Part shown: piece by piece, positions 1 to 5,974 of the stretch
Layout: every line of letters begins with the position of its first letter
Numbering within the stretch: the first letter of the stretch is position 1
Assembly: GCA_003136475.1 (NCBI GenBank)
Contig: PLEQ01000296.1
Span: 6,485 to 12,458, forward strand
Direction of reading: 5' to 3'
DNA from: Deltaproteobacteria bacterium
GTDB lineage: Bacteria; Bdellovibrionota_B; Oligoflexia; Oligoflexales; Bog-1112
DNA length: 5,974 nucleotides
Program-made: the position numbers and the translations under genes
Notes under the pieces: model-generated
The model's input: only the letters and a program-made list of their open reading frames with translations
What the model was told of the DNA's origin: nothing
Database searches by the model: none

Positions 1-1
1 C

Positions 2-988
2 TGGGGTGGCGCAGGAATTTCCTTAGGCACTAAAAACGTCATCGCTCGTCACTATCAAGCTGCTCCGATTTCCATTACCGTTGAAGGAGCCAATATTCTC
101 ACCCGCTCTATGATTATTTTCGGTCAAGGTGCGATTCGCTGTCACCCCTTTGCGTACCAAGAAATCAAGGCCTTGCAAGAGGGTGATGTCACAGCTTTTG
201 ACCGCGCCTTCACCGGTCACATCGGTCGCATCGTGCAAAATGTCTGTCGCTTGTTCGTTCTCACGTTGACCCGAGCGATCTTTGTGCGCGCACCAGCCTC
301 GCGTATGGCTTGCTACTACCGCAAATTAAATTGGGCCTCCACGGCCTTCGTTGTGATGAGCGAGGCTGCCATGCTACTCTTCGGGGGTAGCTTAAAATTT
401 CGTGAAAAACTCACCGGGCGTTTTGCCGATATCTTGTCATGGATGTATCTCGTAACGGCAACATTAAGAAGATATGAAGCCTCCAAATCGCCCAATGAAG
501 AGATCTTGGTTCACTACGCGGCTCAGTACGGATTTCAGAGAATCGAAGGCGCCTTTCAAGGGATTTATCAAAATATCGATGTCCCCATCCTCGGTTGGAT
601 TTTTAAAAATGTGTTTTTGCGATGGAGCCGTCTCAATCCCTTTTCCGCTCCTCCGCGCGATCGCCTGGCTACGCAGATAGTGGAAAAACTCATTATGGAT
701 GCTTCTCTGCGTGATCTTCTAACCCATTCAGGACTCTATCTGCCCCAAGACGATTCTGAGCGTGTGACGCAATTGGAAAAAGCCTACGATCTCGTGTCTG
801 AGGTCGACATCGTTGCCAAAAAGATAAGTAAAGCTATGCGACAAGGCTTGCTGGCTAAGGGACGCCCCCATAGTCGTACACAGGAAGCTTTGGAGCAGGG
901 TCTGATCAATCGCAAGGAAGCTGAGATTATGGCTCAGTATAAAGAGATGTACGAACGCATCATTGCGGTGGACGCTTTTCCAGCTTAG
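2..988 (+). CDS. fadE: Acyl-CoA dehydrogenase, FadE type, C-terminal part (5' end outside window)
   Basis: This is the last 328 codons of a FadE-type acyl-CoA dehydrogenase, the FAD enzyme that introduces the trans-2 double bond in the first step of fatty acid beta-oxidation. The frame is open from base 2, before the first internal ATG at 110, so the gene is cut by the window edge. The segment ITVEGANILTRS (visible residues 25-36), followed by GQGAIRCHP, matches my memory of E. coli FadE almost word for word. The Glu at visible residue 28 (bases 83-85) sits where the YEGT-like motif of acyl-CoA dehydrogenases carries the catalytic base; that assignment is by analogy. The rest corresponds to the FadE-specific C-terminal extension (DUF1974), including a LLFGGSLKFRE segment and a helical, charged end. 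E. coli FadE is about 814 residues, so roughly 60% is missing on the left. The stop lies 3 bp from the convergent tadA stop. Confidence 0.93.
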   Translation, partial: WGGAGISLGTKNVIARHYQAAPISITVEGANILTRSMIIFGQGAIRCHPFAYQEIKALQEGDVTAFDRAFTGHIGRIVQNVCRLFVLTLTRAIFVRAPASRMACYYRKLNWASTAFVVMSEAAMLLFGGSLKFREKLTGRFADILSWMYLVTATLRRYEASKSPNEEILVHYAAQYGFQRIEGAFQGIYQNIDVPILGWIFKNVFLRWSRLNPFSAPPRDRLATQIVEKLIMDASLRDLLTHSGLYLPQDDSERVTQLEKAYDLVSEVDIVAKKISKAMRQGLLAKGRPHSRTQEALEQGLINRKEAEIMAQYKEMYERIIAVDAFPA

Positions 989-991
989 ATA

Positions 992-1462
992 TCAACTCCG
1001 CTTACGCTTGGCTTGGAAGAAGGTGCTCAAGAGTCTTCCGCATTCTTCGGCACAGATCCCGCCTTGAACAAGGAAGCGGTGATTGAGGCGCACGTCCTCA
1101 TGAATTTTATAAAGGCTGCCTAGCGCCCCTCCTTTCGGATCCCAAGCCCCAAAATAAACCGCTCGAATACGGGCTTGCACTAGAGCCCCCGCACACATCA
1201 AGCAAGGTTCTAAGCTCACATAAAGGTCGCAGTCGGCCAGTCGCCAAGAATGGAGTGTGTGACAGGCAGCTTCAATAGCCATAATCTCGGCGTGCCCCGT
1301 AGCACTCTGAGCCTGCTCGCGTCTGTTAAAGCCTTCGCTAATAATGGTGCTATCTTTTACGACAACAGCTCCGATCGGCACTTCGTCACATGCGCCGGCC
1401 TTTTTTGCAAGTCGTAGAGCCTCTGTTAGAAAATACTCGTGTGAGTTAGTTGCGTGCGCCAT
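992..1462 (-). CDS. tadA: tRNA-specific adenosine deaminase TadA
   Basis: This 156-residue zinc-dependent cytidine-deaminase-fold enzyme is predicted to convert wobble adenosine 34 of tRNA-Arg(ACG) to inosine in the cytoplasm, which is needed to read CGC and CGA codons. The zinc and catalytic motif HAE is visible as His57 and Glu59, and the second motif PCLMC supplies Cys87 and Cys90. Around them are PIGAVVV (29-35) and the FNRRE segment (45-49), typical of TadA. The length is normal for the family. The start at ATG 1462 gives the expected short N-terminus. It overlaps the last codons of the upstream recombinase gene by 17 bp in another frame and has no strong Shine-Dalgarno sequence, so translation probably depends on coupling. 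Guanine deaminases and other small deaminases share the fold, but motif spacing and length favour TadA. Confidence 0.93.
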   Translation of the reverse strand: MAHATNSHEYFLTEALRLAKKAGACDEVPIGAVVVKDSTIISEGFNRREQAQSATGHAEIMAIEAACHTLHSWRLADCDLYVSLEPCLMCAGALVQARIRAVYFGAWDPKGGALGSLYKIHEDVRLNHRFLVQGGICAEECGRLLSTFFQAKRKRS

Positions 1463-2336
1463 GTTTAACGAGGAACCTTTGATGCTTAGCGATATTGCCG
1501 ATGCGTTTCAAACCCAAGTGCTTCATGATCTCCTCCGAAGCTAAACCCAGGCTGAGCTGGTGCTGAATCGCGTAATGGCGAAGCATTTCGGTATTCAGAT
1601 GGGGAATATGACAAGCTTGGCCAAGTTCATAAAGCATAAATTTAAGACCGTGACGTGTGACTTGCGACGAGAGCAAGACCAAGTCTCGACCTTTGAATCC
1701 TAAAAACATTCGATAAGTCTTAGGAATTGCCGGTTGGTAGGAATGAACGACACTCTGATATTGCACTAGATACTGCACGCTCTTATCGCTCAGAAGGATG
1801 AGCCGGCTTCGTTCGCCAGGAACCAGTAAAGTCCCTTTGTTTTGATGAGCTAGAAAATTTTTCCATTCGAGCGCAATCAATTCACTAACCTTTATGCCTT
1901 CAAAACACAGAAGGACGATAATAGCCTTGTCACGAGCCGCCTTCAAAGGCGAACTCTTTGCCGTTTCTTTCAAAAGGCTGTCTATATCGCGTTCGCTGAG
2001 CTTGCGTGGGACGACTTCAACGCGATTCGGGATGACAAGATCGTCGAGTGACGAGATTGGCATGGCACTATACTTAGCTAGCCATCGGTAAAACTGTCGA
2101 ATGGCAATTACTGAGCGACGGAATGAGTTGGGTTTTCCGCCATGGTTTTCCCGCATGGCATTGTGATAGTGCAATAGGATGGCATTGTCGACGTTGGCAA
2201 GTGAGAGGGCATGCGCTGTGAGAAATTCCAAGAATTGCGTCAAATCTTGGCAATAGGATTGTACGGTCGCCTCTTTCTTTCCTATTTTTTTGAGAAATTG
2301 TCCAAAGGAGACGATTAATTCCGGAGAATGAAGCAT
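1446..2336 (-). CDS. XerC/XerD-like tyrosine recombinase family protein, predicted catalytically inactive
   Basis: This 296-residue protein has the XerC/XerD layout: an N-terminal SAM-like core-binding domain (about 5-90, with SFRRSVIAIRQFYRWL at 71-86) and a C-terminal catalytic-type domain (about 108-290, starting VPRKLSERDIDSLL and including the FEGIKVSEL box at 145-153). The active site is eroded. The first catalytic Arg is Lys149. The HxLR box reads EMLR, so His is Glu250 while Arg253 is kept. The LGH box reads LGL, with Leu276. The nucleophilic Tyr position is His285. The spacings 250-253-276-285 equal those of E. coli XerD (244-247-270-279), so the alignment needs no gaps there. The beta-hairpin has ERSR (175-178) where a catalytic Lys is expected. 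The tail after position 285 is 11 residues, against 19 in XerD. AGGGA six bases before ATG 2336 supports the start. It is probably co-transcribed with tadA. It may act as a DNA-binding or accessory protein; strand cleavage is not expected. Confidence 0.85.
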   Translation of the reverse strand: MLHSPELIVSFGQFLKKIGKKEATVQSYCQDLTQFLEFLTAHALSLANVDNAILLHYHNAMRENHGGKPNSFRRSVIAIRQFYRWLAKYSAMPISSLDDLVIPNRVEVVPRKLSERDIDSLLKETAKSSPLKAARDKAIIVLLCFEGIKVSELIALEWKNFLAHQNKGTLLVPGERSRLILLSDKSVQYLVQYQSVVHSYQPAIPKTYRMFLGFKGRDLVLLSSQVTRHGLKFMLYELGQACHIPHLNTEMLRHYAIQHQLSLGLASEEIMKHLGLKRIGNIAKHQRFLVKHGARN

Positions 2337-2342
2337 TTCAGA

Positions 2343-2347
2343 TCCCT
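2343..2347 (-). promoter_or_regulatory. Ribosome binding site of the recombinase-like gene
   Basis: Read on the minus strand, AGGGA lies six bases upstream of the ATG at 2336. This spacing supports that start and argues against an upstream one. Confidence 0.55.
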
Positions 2348-2356
2348 GTTTGAACC

Positions 2357-2364
2357 CCGTACGG
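2357..2364. promoter_or_regulatory. Perfect 8-bp palindrome, possible protein-binding site
   Basis: CCGTACGG is a perfect palindrome located in the predicted 5' leader of the recombinase-like gene, between its putative promoter and its ribosome binding site. Flanking AACC (2353-2356) and GGTT (2363-2366) could also pair as a small hairpin. No binding protein can be named from sequence alone. Confidence 0.25.
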
Positions 2365-2370
2365 TTTCCG

Positions 2371-2394
2371 CGCCATTTGCCATAACCGCCATTT
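2371..2394. repeat. Pair of 8-bp direct repeats in the divergent intergenic region
   Basis: CGCCATTT occurs at 2371-2378 and again at 2387-2394, 16 bp apart start to start, with a third partial copy (GCCAT) at 2379-2383. The second copy overlaps the proposed -10 of the leftward promoter. The arrangement could be an operator, but 8-bp repeats in 133 bp can also arise by chance. Confidence 0.35.
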
Positions 2395-2419
2395 TAGCTT
2401 TAAATGAAAGTTAGGGAAA
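2391..2419 (-). promoter_or_regulatory. Possible sigma-70-type promoter for the recombinase-tadA operon
   Basis: On the minus strand TAAAAT (2396-2391, five of six matches to TATAAT) lies 17 bases downstream of TTTCCC (2419-2414, three of six matches to TTGACA). Transcription would begin near 2384 and give a leader of about 48 bases. The -35 match is poor. The assignment rests mostly on the -10 and on this being the only intergenic space upstream of the leftward pair. Confidence 0.3.
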
Positions 2420-2439
2420 GCGTTGCTGAAAACTAATAT
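2411..2439 (+). promoter_or_regulatory. Possible sigma-70-type promoter for the ntrYX operon
   Basis: TAATAT (2434-2439) is a good -10 candidate, with TTAGGG (2411-2416) 17 bases upstream as a weak -35. Transcription would start near 2446, about 24 bases before the TTG start. If both promoter calls hold, the two divergent promoters share overlapping -35 regions (2411-2419). I saw no sigma-54 GG-N10-GC type element here. Confidence 0.35.
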
Positions 2440-2455
2440 TTATTGACTCTTGAGT

Positions 2456-2463
2456 GAGGGGGG
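2456..2463 (+). promoter_or_regulatory. Ribosome binding site that decides a TTG start
   Basis: GAGGGGGG ends six bases before TTG 2470, an ideal spacing. The in-frame ATG at 2485 would be 21 bases away, too far to use it. A similar G-rich site (AAGGGGG) precedes ntrX, so this style seems normal for the organism. Confidence 0.6.
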
Positions 2464-2469
2464 TAGACT

Positions 2470-3177
2470 TTGTCACCTTTGACTATGCGGGGCTTGAAGC
2501 TCCTTGGAATCTTGCTGCTTGCTGCTTTACAGTTAGCTTGGGATCTGCCTGCGGCGTATCGAACTCTGGCAACGCCGGCGGAAGAAGGGGCGCTGCTTGA
2601 CTATGTTGTCATTGCGGTAAATGGGCGTATGAAAAAAGTCAGTAGAGGCGCAGAGCTCGACTTTGTAAGGGGAGACATCCTTAAGGTCATAAATGTCTCC
2701 TTGAAAGATCCCACACGCAAAATTAATCTGGTTCAAATCGACGGATTCAAAAAGGCTGACGGTTCCGTAGAGGCCCGTGAACAGCTTATCGATACCTCAT
2801 ACGATTTGATCCAGAAGGATGACGCTGTGGATCCTGACGGTGCGGTTTATGCGCTGCTCACCCGCACCCGTGGCATCGTCCATGGTGCGGTGTTTTTGCG
2901 TCGCACGGAACCGACACTGGGTTATATCGATGTGCTGATCAATGGCAAAACGCGAGTTATGCGCGAAGGAGAAGGTCTCCATGTCAAAAAAAGCGATCAT
3001 TTTAAAATTGTGAAATTCGTCACAAATATTCGAGAGAATAAGGACATTACGTTTACTGTTCTTCCGATTCTGGAGGCGAAGACGAAAACGCATATCGCTT
3101 TGCAGAATTATCAGATTGTTTTTAGACGCAAGAATCGTATTTTTGCCAAAATACCTTTAACCGTTGAAAATTTATGA
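2470..3177 (+). CDS. Unrecognised membrane-anchored or exported protein with two copies of one domain, first gene of the ntrYX operon
   Basis: I do not recognise this 235-residue protein. The start is TTG, chosen because a strong G-rich ribosome binding site sits six bases upstream; ATG 2485 would remove only five residues. Residues 7-25 form a hydrophobic stretch after a basic start, so the protein is probably exported or held by an N-terminal anchor, with the remainder outside the cytoplasm. That remainder contains an internal duplication. Residues 45-76 align without gaps to 152-183 (Y45/Y152, N51-G52/N158-G159, G60/G167, L63/L170, D69/D176, K72/K179). Segments near 127-143 and 214-230 also match (YxLL/YQIV, then Arg, then a beta-like strand). 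Each unit looks beta-rich. No catalytic motif is visible. The stop overlaps the ntrY start as ATGA, implying translational coupling and a role with the sensor kinase. Betaproteobacterial ntrY is, from memory, often preceded by a DUF4390 gene; I cannot establish relationship to it. Confidence 0.8.
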   Translation: MSPLTMRGLKLLGILLLAALQLAWDLPAAYRTLATPAEEGALLDYVVIAVNGRMKKVSRGAELDFVRGDILKVINVSLKDPTRKINLVQIDGFKKADGSVEAREQLIDTSYDLIQKDDAVDPDGAVYALLTRTRGIVHGAVFLRRTEPTLGYIDVLINGKTRVMREGEGLHVKKSDHFKIVKFVTNIRENKDITFTVLPILEAKTKTHIALQNYQIVFRRKNRIFAKIPLTVENL

Positions 3178-5423
3178 ATCTAGCATTTCCCAAAACTTAC
3201 GAAGAAAAGCGCAGAGCCTTCGAACTGTTTGCGATGGTTATTTGTACCGTCTTGTTGGTTGTTATCAGCCGATTGGAGACGCGACTTTTTTCGCTCGGGG
3301 AACTCCTCTCCATAAATCGTGAGTTCTTCACGACCCTCATTTATTTTTCCCTCATTAATCTTAATGTGATCCTGATTCTGATCCTAAGCTTCCTGTTATT
3401 GAGAAATATTACCAAGCTTGTTGTGGAGAGGAAGCGTGGCGTTCTCGGTTCCGCCTTGCGCACCAAGCTTGTGATTGCCTTAGTTTTCTTCGCTTTAGCT
3501 CCAACGCTTATTCTTTTCTATTTGACGACGCGCTTTATCACGACAAGTTTCGAAACCTGGTTTTCCGAAAAGGTGCAGATCACCATTCAGAAAACGCAAG
3601 AGGCTGGTTCGCACATCTATAAACAAGATCAAAAGCGTCTCGAGAGTTTAGCGCGACTAGCTTTACAACGGGTATCGTTTCTCGGCCCTATGGATGCGAA
3701 TGATATGGGGTCGACCACAATGGAATCCCAAGATCTGGCAGGTTTTGATGCAGACTATGGGTTGAATTCAGTGCGCTTATATTCTCTGAGCGGTATTCTC
3801 ATTTGGACCAGCAATAAAACGGAGCAGCGGTTTACAGCAAATAATAGCTCCACCTATGTTAAGGAGGCGATCCGATTCTTTTCGGCAAATCCGCAATTAA
3901 AGTCGCATAGTCGTGTCGCAGGCGAAGGCGGGCAAGATGTTGTCAATGGCAGTGCTCCCTTGCGTGATCCCCTGACAAACACTTTGCGCGGCATCGTGGT
4001 CACCGAGGTACGATTTGAAACACAGATTTTGAAAAGCTTGGAGCAGATCCTTTCCGATTTTGCCGATCTTAAGCCCGGCGCCCAGATGATCCGTCTCAGC
4101 TATATGATTCTGATCGGTGTCGTAGTGCTCTTAATCCTGTTTTCAGCAACTTGGTTAGGTTTCTATGTTGCACGCGAAATAACCGGACCCATTCAAAACC
4201 TTGCGGAAGCGACTCGGGAAGTTGCTCTCGGCAACTATAACATCCGTTTGCGTGTACCTTCCGATGACGAGACCGGACAGTTGGTGAACTCATTTAATAG
4301 GATGACACGTGACCTGCAGGAACAGAAGAAAGTTACCGAACACGCGCAATACAATCTGCAAAGAACCAATGAAGAGCTCGAACACAAACGGCAGTACCTA
4401 GAAATTGTACTCAAGCATATAACAGCCGGTGTTCTTTCGCTCGACTCACGACAGTGGGTAACTTCGGTCAATGCCGCTGCAGAAAAGTTTTTGAATGTCC
4501 GCATGCGGGATCTTATGGATCGACCGATCAAAGAAGGCTTGGGCAAAGAACTCTTCGAAGTTTTTTGGTACCCTATTCAGGAAGGTATGATGGACTCAGG
4601 CGGCTTTCATGGGCAGCTGGAACTGAGTAAAATTGGTCGCGAAGTCTCCCTTATCGTCAATGCCATTCGTCTGCGTGATGAAAACAATGTTGAAATGGGC
4701 TATGTTGTCGTCTTCGATGATGCTGTGGAAAAGATTCGAGCCCAACGCGTGCTAGCCTGGCGCGAAGTGGCGCGTCGGATCGCACATGAGATTAAAAATC
4801 CTATCACACCCATTAAACTGAATGCGCAACGTCTCGTGCGAAGGTTCCGTGACAAATTCGAAGGCGAAGACCAGGAGGTCTTTACGTCCTGTATGGAAAC
4901 AGTGATCACCCAAGTCGATTCGCTGCGCGATCTCGTTAATGAATTTGCTAAGTTCTCCAAGCTGCCGAATATTAAACCGCAACGCGGTAACGTCGGCAAC
5001 GTGCTGTACGAAGTCGTGAATCTCTTTAAAATGAGTTACAGTGAGGTCGAGTTTGGCTTGCAAGGGCATGACGAATTGCCTGCGTTTGCCATTGATCGCG
5101 AGCAGCTAAACCGAGTGTTTGTGAATATATATAATAATTCCGTTGCATCACTCGTCGAAGGACGCAAGGGGCAAATCTATGCCTCATGTCGCTTCCTAGC
5201 CAATTTGCGGCTCGTACGTATCGAAATTGCCGACAACGGTTGCGGCATTCCTGGAGCCTTAAAAGAAAGAGTGCTGGAACCTTATTTTTCAACCAAGGAT
5301 GAGGGCACAGGCTTAGGCTTAGCGATCGTCCATCAAATTGTGTCAGATCATGGTGGTTATTTGCGTTTAGCGGATAACCAACCGAGTGGAACCCGGTTGA
5401 TTATTGAATTCCCGGTAGCTTAA
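3174..5423 (+). CDS. ntrY: NtrY-family membrane sensor histidine kinase
   Basis: This 749-residue kinase senses an extracytoplasmic or membrane signal and phosphorylates the regulator encoded next to it. The order is: membrane helices near 17-34, 52-76 and 98-118; an extracytoplasmic domain of about 190 residues (119-308); a fourth helix near 309-333; HAMP (about 333-385); a short coiled linker; PAS (about 405-515); the H-box with phosphoacceptor His538 in RIAHEIKNP; the N-box with Asn651 and Asn655; G1 DNGCGI (687-692); the F-box EPYFSTK (702-708); and G2 GTGLGLAIV (711-719). All ATP-binding motifs look intact. The cytoplasmic loop RNITKLVVERKRGVLGS (77-93) and the PAS start are characteristic of NtrY, as is the total length. 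The ATG overlaps the upstream stop by four bases and no Shine-Dalgarno sequence is visible, so translation probably relies on coupling. In known systems NtrYX affects nitrogen metabolism, respiration or envelope functions. The signal here is unknown. Confidence 0.92.
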   Translation: MNLAFPKTYEEKRRAFELFAMVICTVLLVVISRLETRLFSLGELLSINREFFTTLIYFSLINLNVILILILSFLLLRNITKLVVERKRGVLGSALRTKLVIALVFFALAPTLILFYLTTRFITTSFETWFSEKVQITIQKTQEAGSHIYKQDQKRLESLARLALQRVSFLGPMDANDMGSTTMESQDLAGFDADYGLNSVRLYSLSGILIWTSNKTEQRFTANNSSTYVKEAIRFFSANPQLKSHSRVAGEGGQDVVNGSAPLRDPLTNTLRGIVVTEVRFETQILKSLEQILSDFADLKPGAQMIRLSYMILIGVVVLLILFSATWLGFYVAREITGPIQNLAEATREVALGNYNIRLRVPSDDETGQLVNSFNRMTRDLQEQKKVTEHAQYNLQRTNEELEHKRQYLEIVLKHITAGVLSLDSRQWVTSVNAAAEKFLNVRMRDLMDRPIKEGLGKELFEVFWYPIQEGMMDSGGFHGQLELSKIGREVSLIVNAIRLRDENNVEMGYVVVFDDAVEKIRAQRVLAWREVARRIAHEIKNPITPIKLNAQRLVRRFRDKFEGEDQEVFTSCMETVITQVDSLRDLVNEFAKFSKLPNIKPQRGNVGNVLYEVVNLFKMSYSEVEFGLQGHDELPAFAIDREQLNRVFVNIYNNSVASLVEGRKGQIYASCRFLANLRLVRIEIADNGCGIPGALKERVLEPYFSTKDEGTGLGLAIVHQIVSDHGGYLRLADNQPSGTRLIIEFPVA

Positions 5424-5436
5424 GTTTGAATTTTCC

Positions 5437-5443
5437 AAGGGGG
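5437..5443 (+). promoter_or_regulatory. Ribosome binding site of ntrX
   Basis: AAGGGGG ends seven bases before ATG 5451 and ten before ATG 5454. It allows either start, with 5451 slightly better placed. ntrX thus has its own strong site, unlike ntrY. Confidence 0.6.
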
Positions 5444-5450
5444 CAGAGTC

Positions 5451-5974
5451 ATGATGGGCGAAAAACGCAAACCGATGGTCTTGATTGTCGACGACGAAAA
5501 AAGTATCTGCGATACCCTTGCGGGTGTCCTCCATGATGAGGGTTGGACCAGTCTTTCGGCGTATTCCGGACGGGATGGCATCGAGCTTTTTAAACATAAT
5601 CAGATCGATTTGGTATTTTTGGATGTCTGGATGCAGAATCTTGATGGCATCCAGACCCTTCAGGAAATGAAGGCCCTTAAAGACGAAGTTCCCATCGTCG
5701 TAATGAGCGGTCACGGGACTATTGAAACTGCTGTTAAAGCTACCAAACTGGGGGCTTATGATTTTTTGGAAAAACCTCTTTCCGTCGAAAAAATTCTCCC
5801 CATCTTAGAGCATGCCGTTAAGATTCGAACGCTGGAAAGTCGAACCACGGCATCGTTTTCAGAGAAGGGCTATGAACTTATCGGCTGTTCCGATGAAATG
5901 GCTGCCATCCATCGACAGATTCGAAGTATTGCACGCCGCAATAGTTGGGTCTTGATCAGCGGTGAGAATGGCAC
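5451..5974 (+). CDS. ntrX: NtrX-family sigma-54-dependent response regulator, N-terminal part (3' end outside window)
   Basis: The visible 174 codons hold a complete receiver domain (about 9-125) and the beginning of an AAA+ sigma-54-interaction domain. Acidic-pocket residues are Asp14 and Asp15 (IVDDE), the phosphoacceptor is Asp58 (FLDVWM), and the switch residues are Ser86 (VMSGHG) and Lys108 (EKPL). After a linker, LIGCSDEMAAIHRQI begins the AAA+ domain, and the window ends in GENGT, the first half of Walker A (GExGTGKE). The Asn in GENGT, rather than Ser as is usual in NtrC, and the location 27 bp after an NtrY gene favour NtrX over NtrC. It would activate sigma-54 promoters if the GAFTGA loop is present, but that region and the DNA-binding domain are beyond the edge. 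ATG 5454 is an alternative start one codon later. Confidence 0.9.
   Translation, partial: MMGEKRKPMVLIVDDEKSICDTLAGVLHDEGWTSLSAYSGRDGIELFKHNQIDLVFLDVWMQNLDGIQTLQEMKALKDEVPIVVMSGHGTIETAVKATKLGAYDFLEKPLSVEKILPILEHAVKIRTLESRTTASFSEKGYELIGCSDEMAAIHRQIRSIARRNSWVLISGENG

Noticed and set aside
1015..1039. Inverted repeat GGAAGA / TCTTCC that might terminate fadE or tadA transcripts
   Set aside because: The stem is only six base pairs with a 13-base loop, has no adjacent T-run, and lies inside the tadA coding sequence.
1446..2336. Treating the recombinase gene as a site-specific integrase of a mobile element
   Set aside because: There is no att-like repeat, no cargo and no tRNA target. It sits in an operon with tadA, its sequence is XerC/D-like rather than phage-like, and the catalytic residues are absent.
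2315..2392. 25-codon minus-strand open frame upstream of and overlapping the recombinase-like start
   Set aside because: It has no Shine-Dalgarno sequence, its ATG falls on the proposed -10 element, and its product resembles nothing I recognise. It is most likely a chance frame created by the ATGGCG repeats.
2485..3177. ATG at 2485 as start of the first operon gene
   Set aside because: The ribosome binding site GAGGGGGG would be 21 bases away, whereas TTG 2470 has a six-base spacing. The difference is only five residues.
4700..5069. Long open frames on the minus strand within ntrY
   Set aside because: They lie opposite the conserved kinase core, show no family motifs and have no ribosome binding sites. 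They are shadows of the ntrY coding pattern.
5485..5670. 61-codon plus-strand frame within ntrX
   Set aside because: It lies out of frame within the receiver domain, which is clearly encoded in the ntrX frame with all phosphorylation residues.

Overview
The window is a compact stretch of bacterial chromosome with a GC content near one half by eye. It holds six protein genes, no RNA genes, and no sign of insertion sequences, prophage or CRISPR. The FadE-type acyl-CoA dehydrogenase, TadA, and an NtrY/NtrX two-component pair point to Proteobacteria in the broad sense. My best guess is a deltaproteobacterial or Bdellovibrionota/Oligoflexia-like lineage, but that placement is inference and not firm.

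Layout. At the left edge is the 3' part of a fadE-like gene (+), which stops 3 bp from the convergent end of tadA (-). tadA overlaps by 17 bp the end of an upstream gene for a XerC/XerD-like tyrosine recombinase (-), so these two look like one leftward operon. A 133-bp divergent intergenic region (2337-2469) then separates this pair from a rightward operon. That operon has an unrecognised membrane-anchored or exported protein with a TTG start, then an NtrY-family sensor histidine kinase joined to it by an ATGA stop/start overlap, then the N-terminal half of an NtrX-family sigma-54 response regulator, which is cut by the right edge inside its Walker A motif.

How the genes work together. NtrY and NtrX form a phosphorelay: a membrane sensor with an extracytoplasmic domain passes phosphate from His538 to Asp58 of the regulator. 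The preceding gene is translationally coupled to ntrY. Its product consists of two diverged copies of one roughly 90-105-residue, beta-rich domain, making it a plausible extracytoplasmic partner or modulator of the kinase. TadA is a housekeeping tRNA-editing enzyme, and FadE belongs to fatty acid beta-oxidation. Neither has an evident functional link to the two-component system.

The most striking observation is the tyrosine recombinase. It keeps the whole family fold and length but has lost nearly every catalytic residue: the first Arg is Lys, the HxLR His is Glu, the LGH His is Leu, and the nucleophilic Tyr is His. Only the second Arg remains. The reading frame is intact, so it may be a retained, catalytically inactive DNA-binding paralogue. 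The second point of interest is the duplicated-domain protein in the ntrYX operon.
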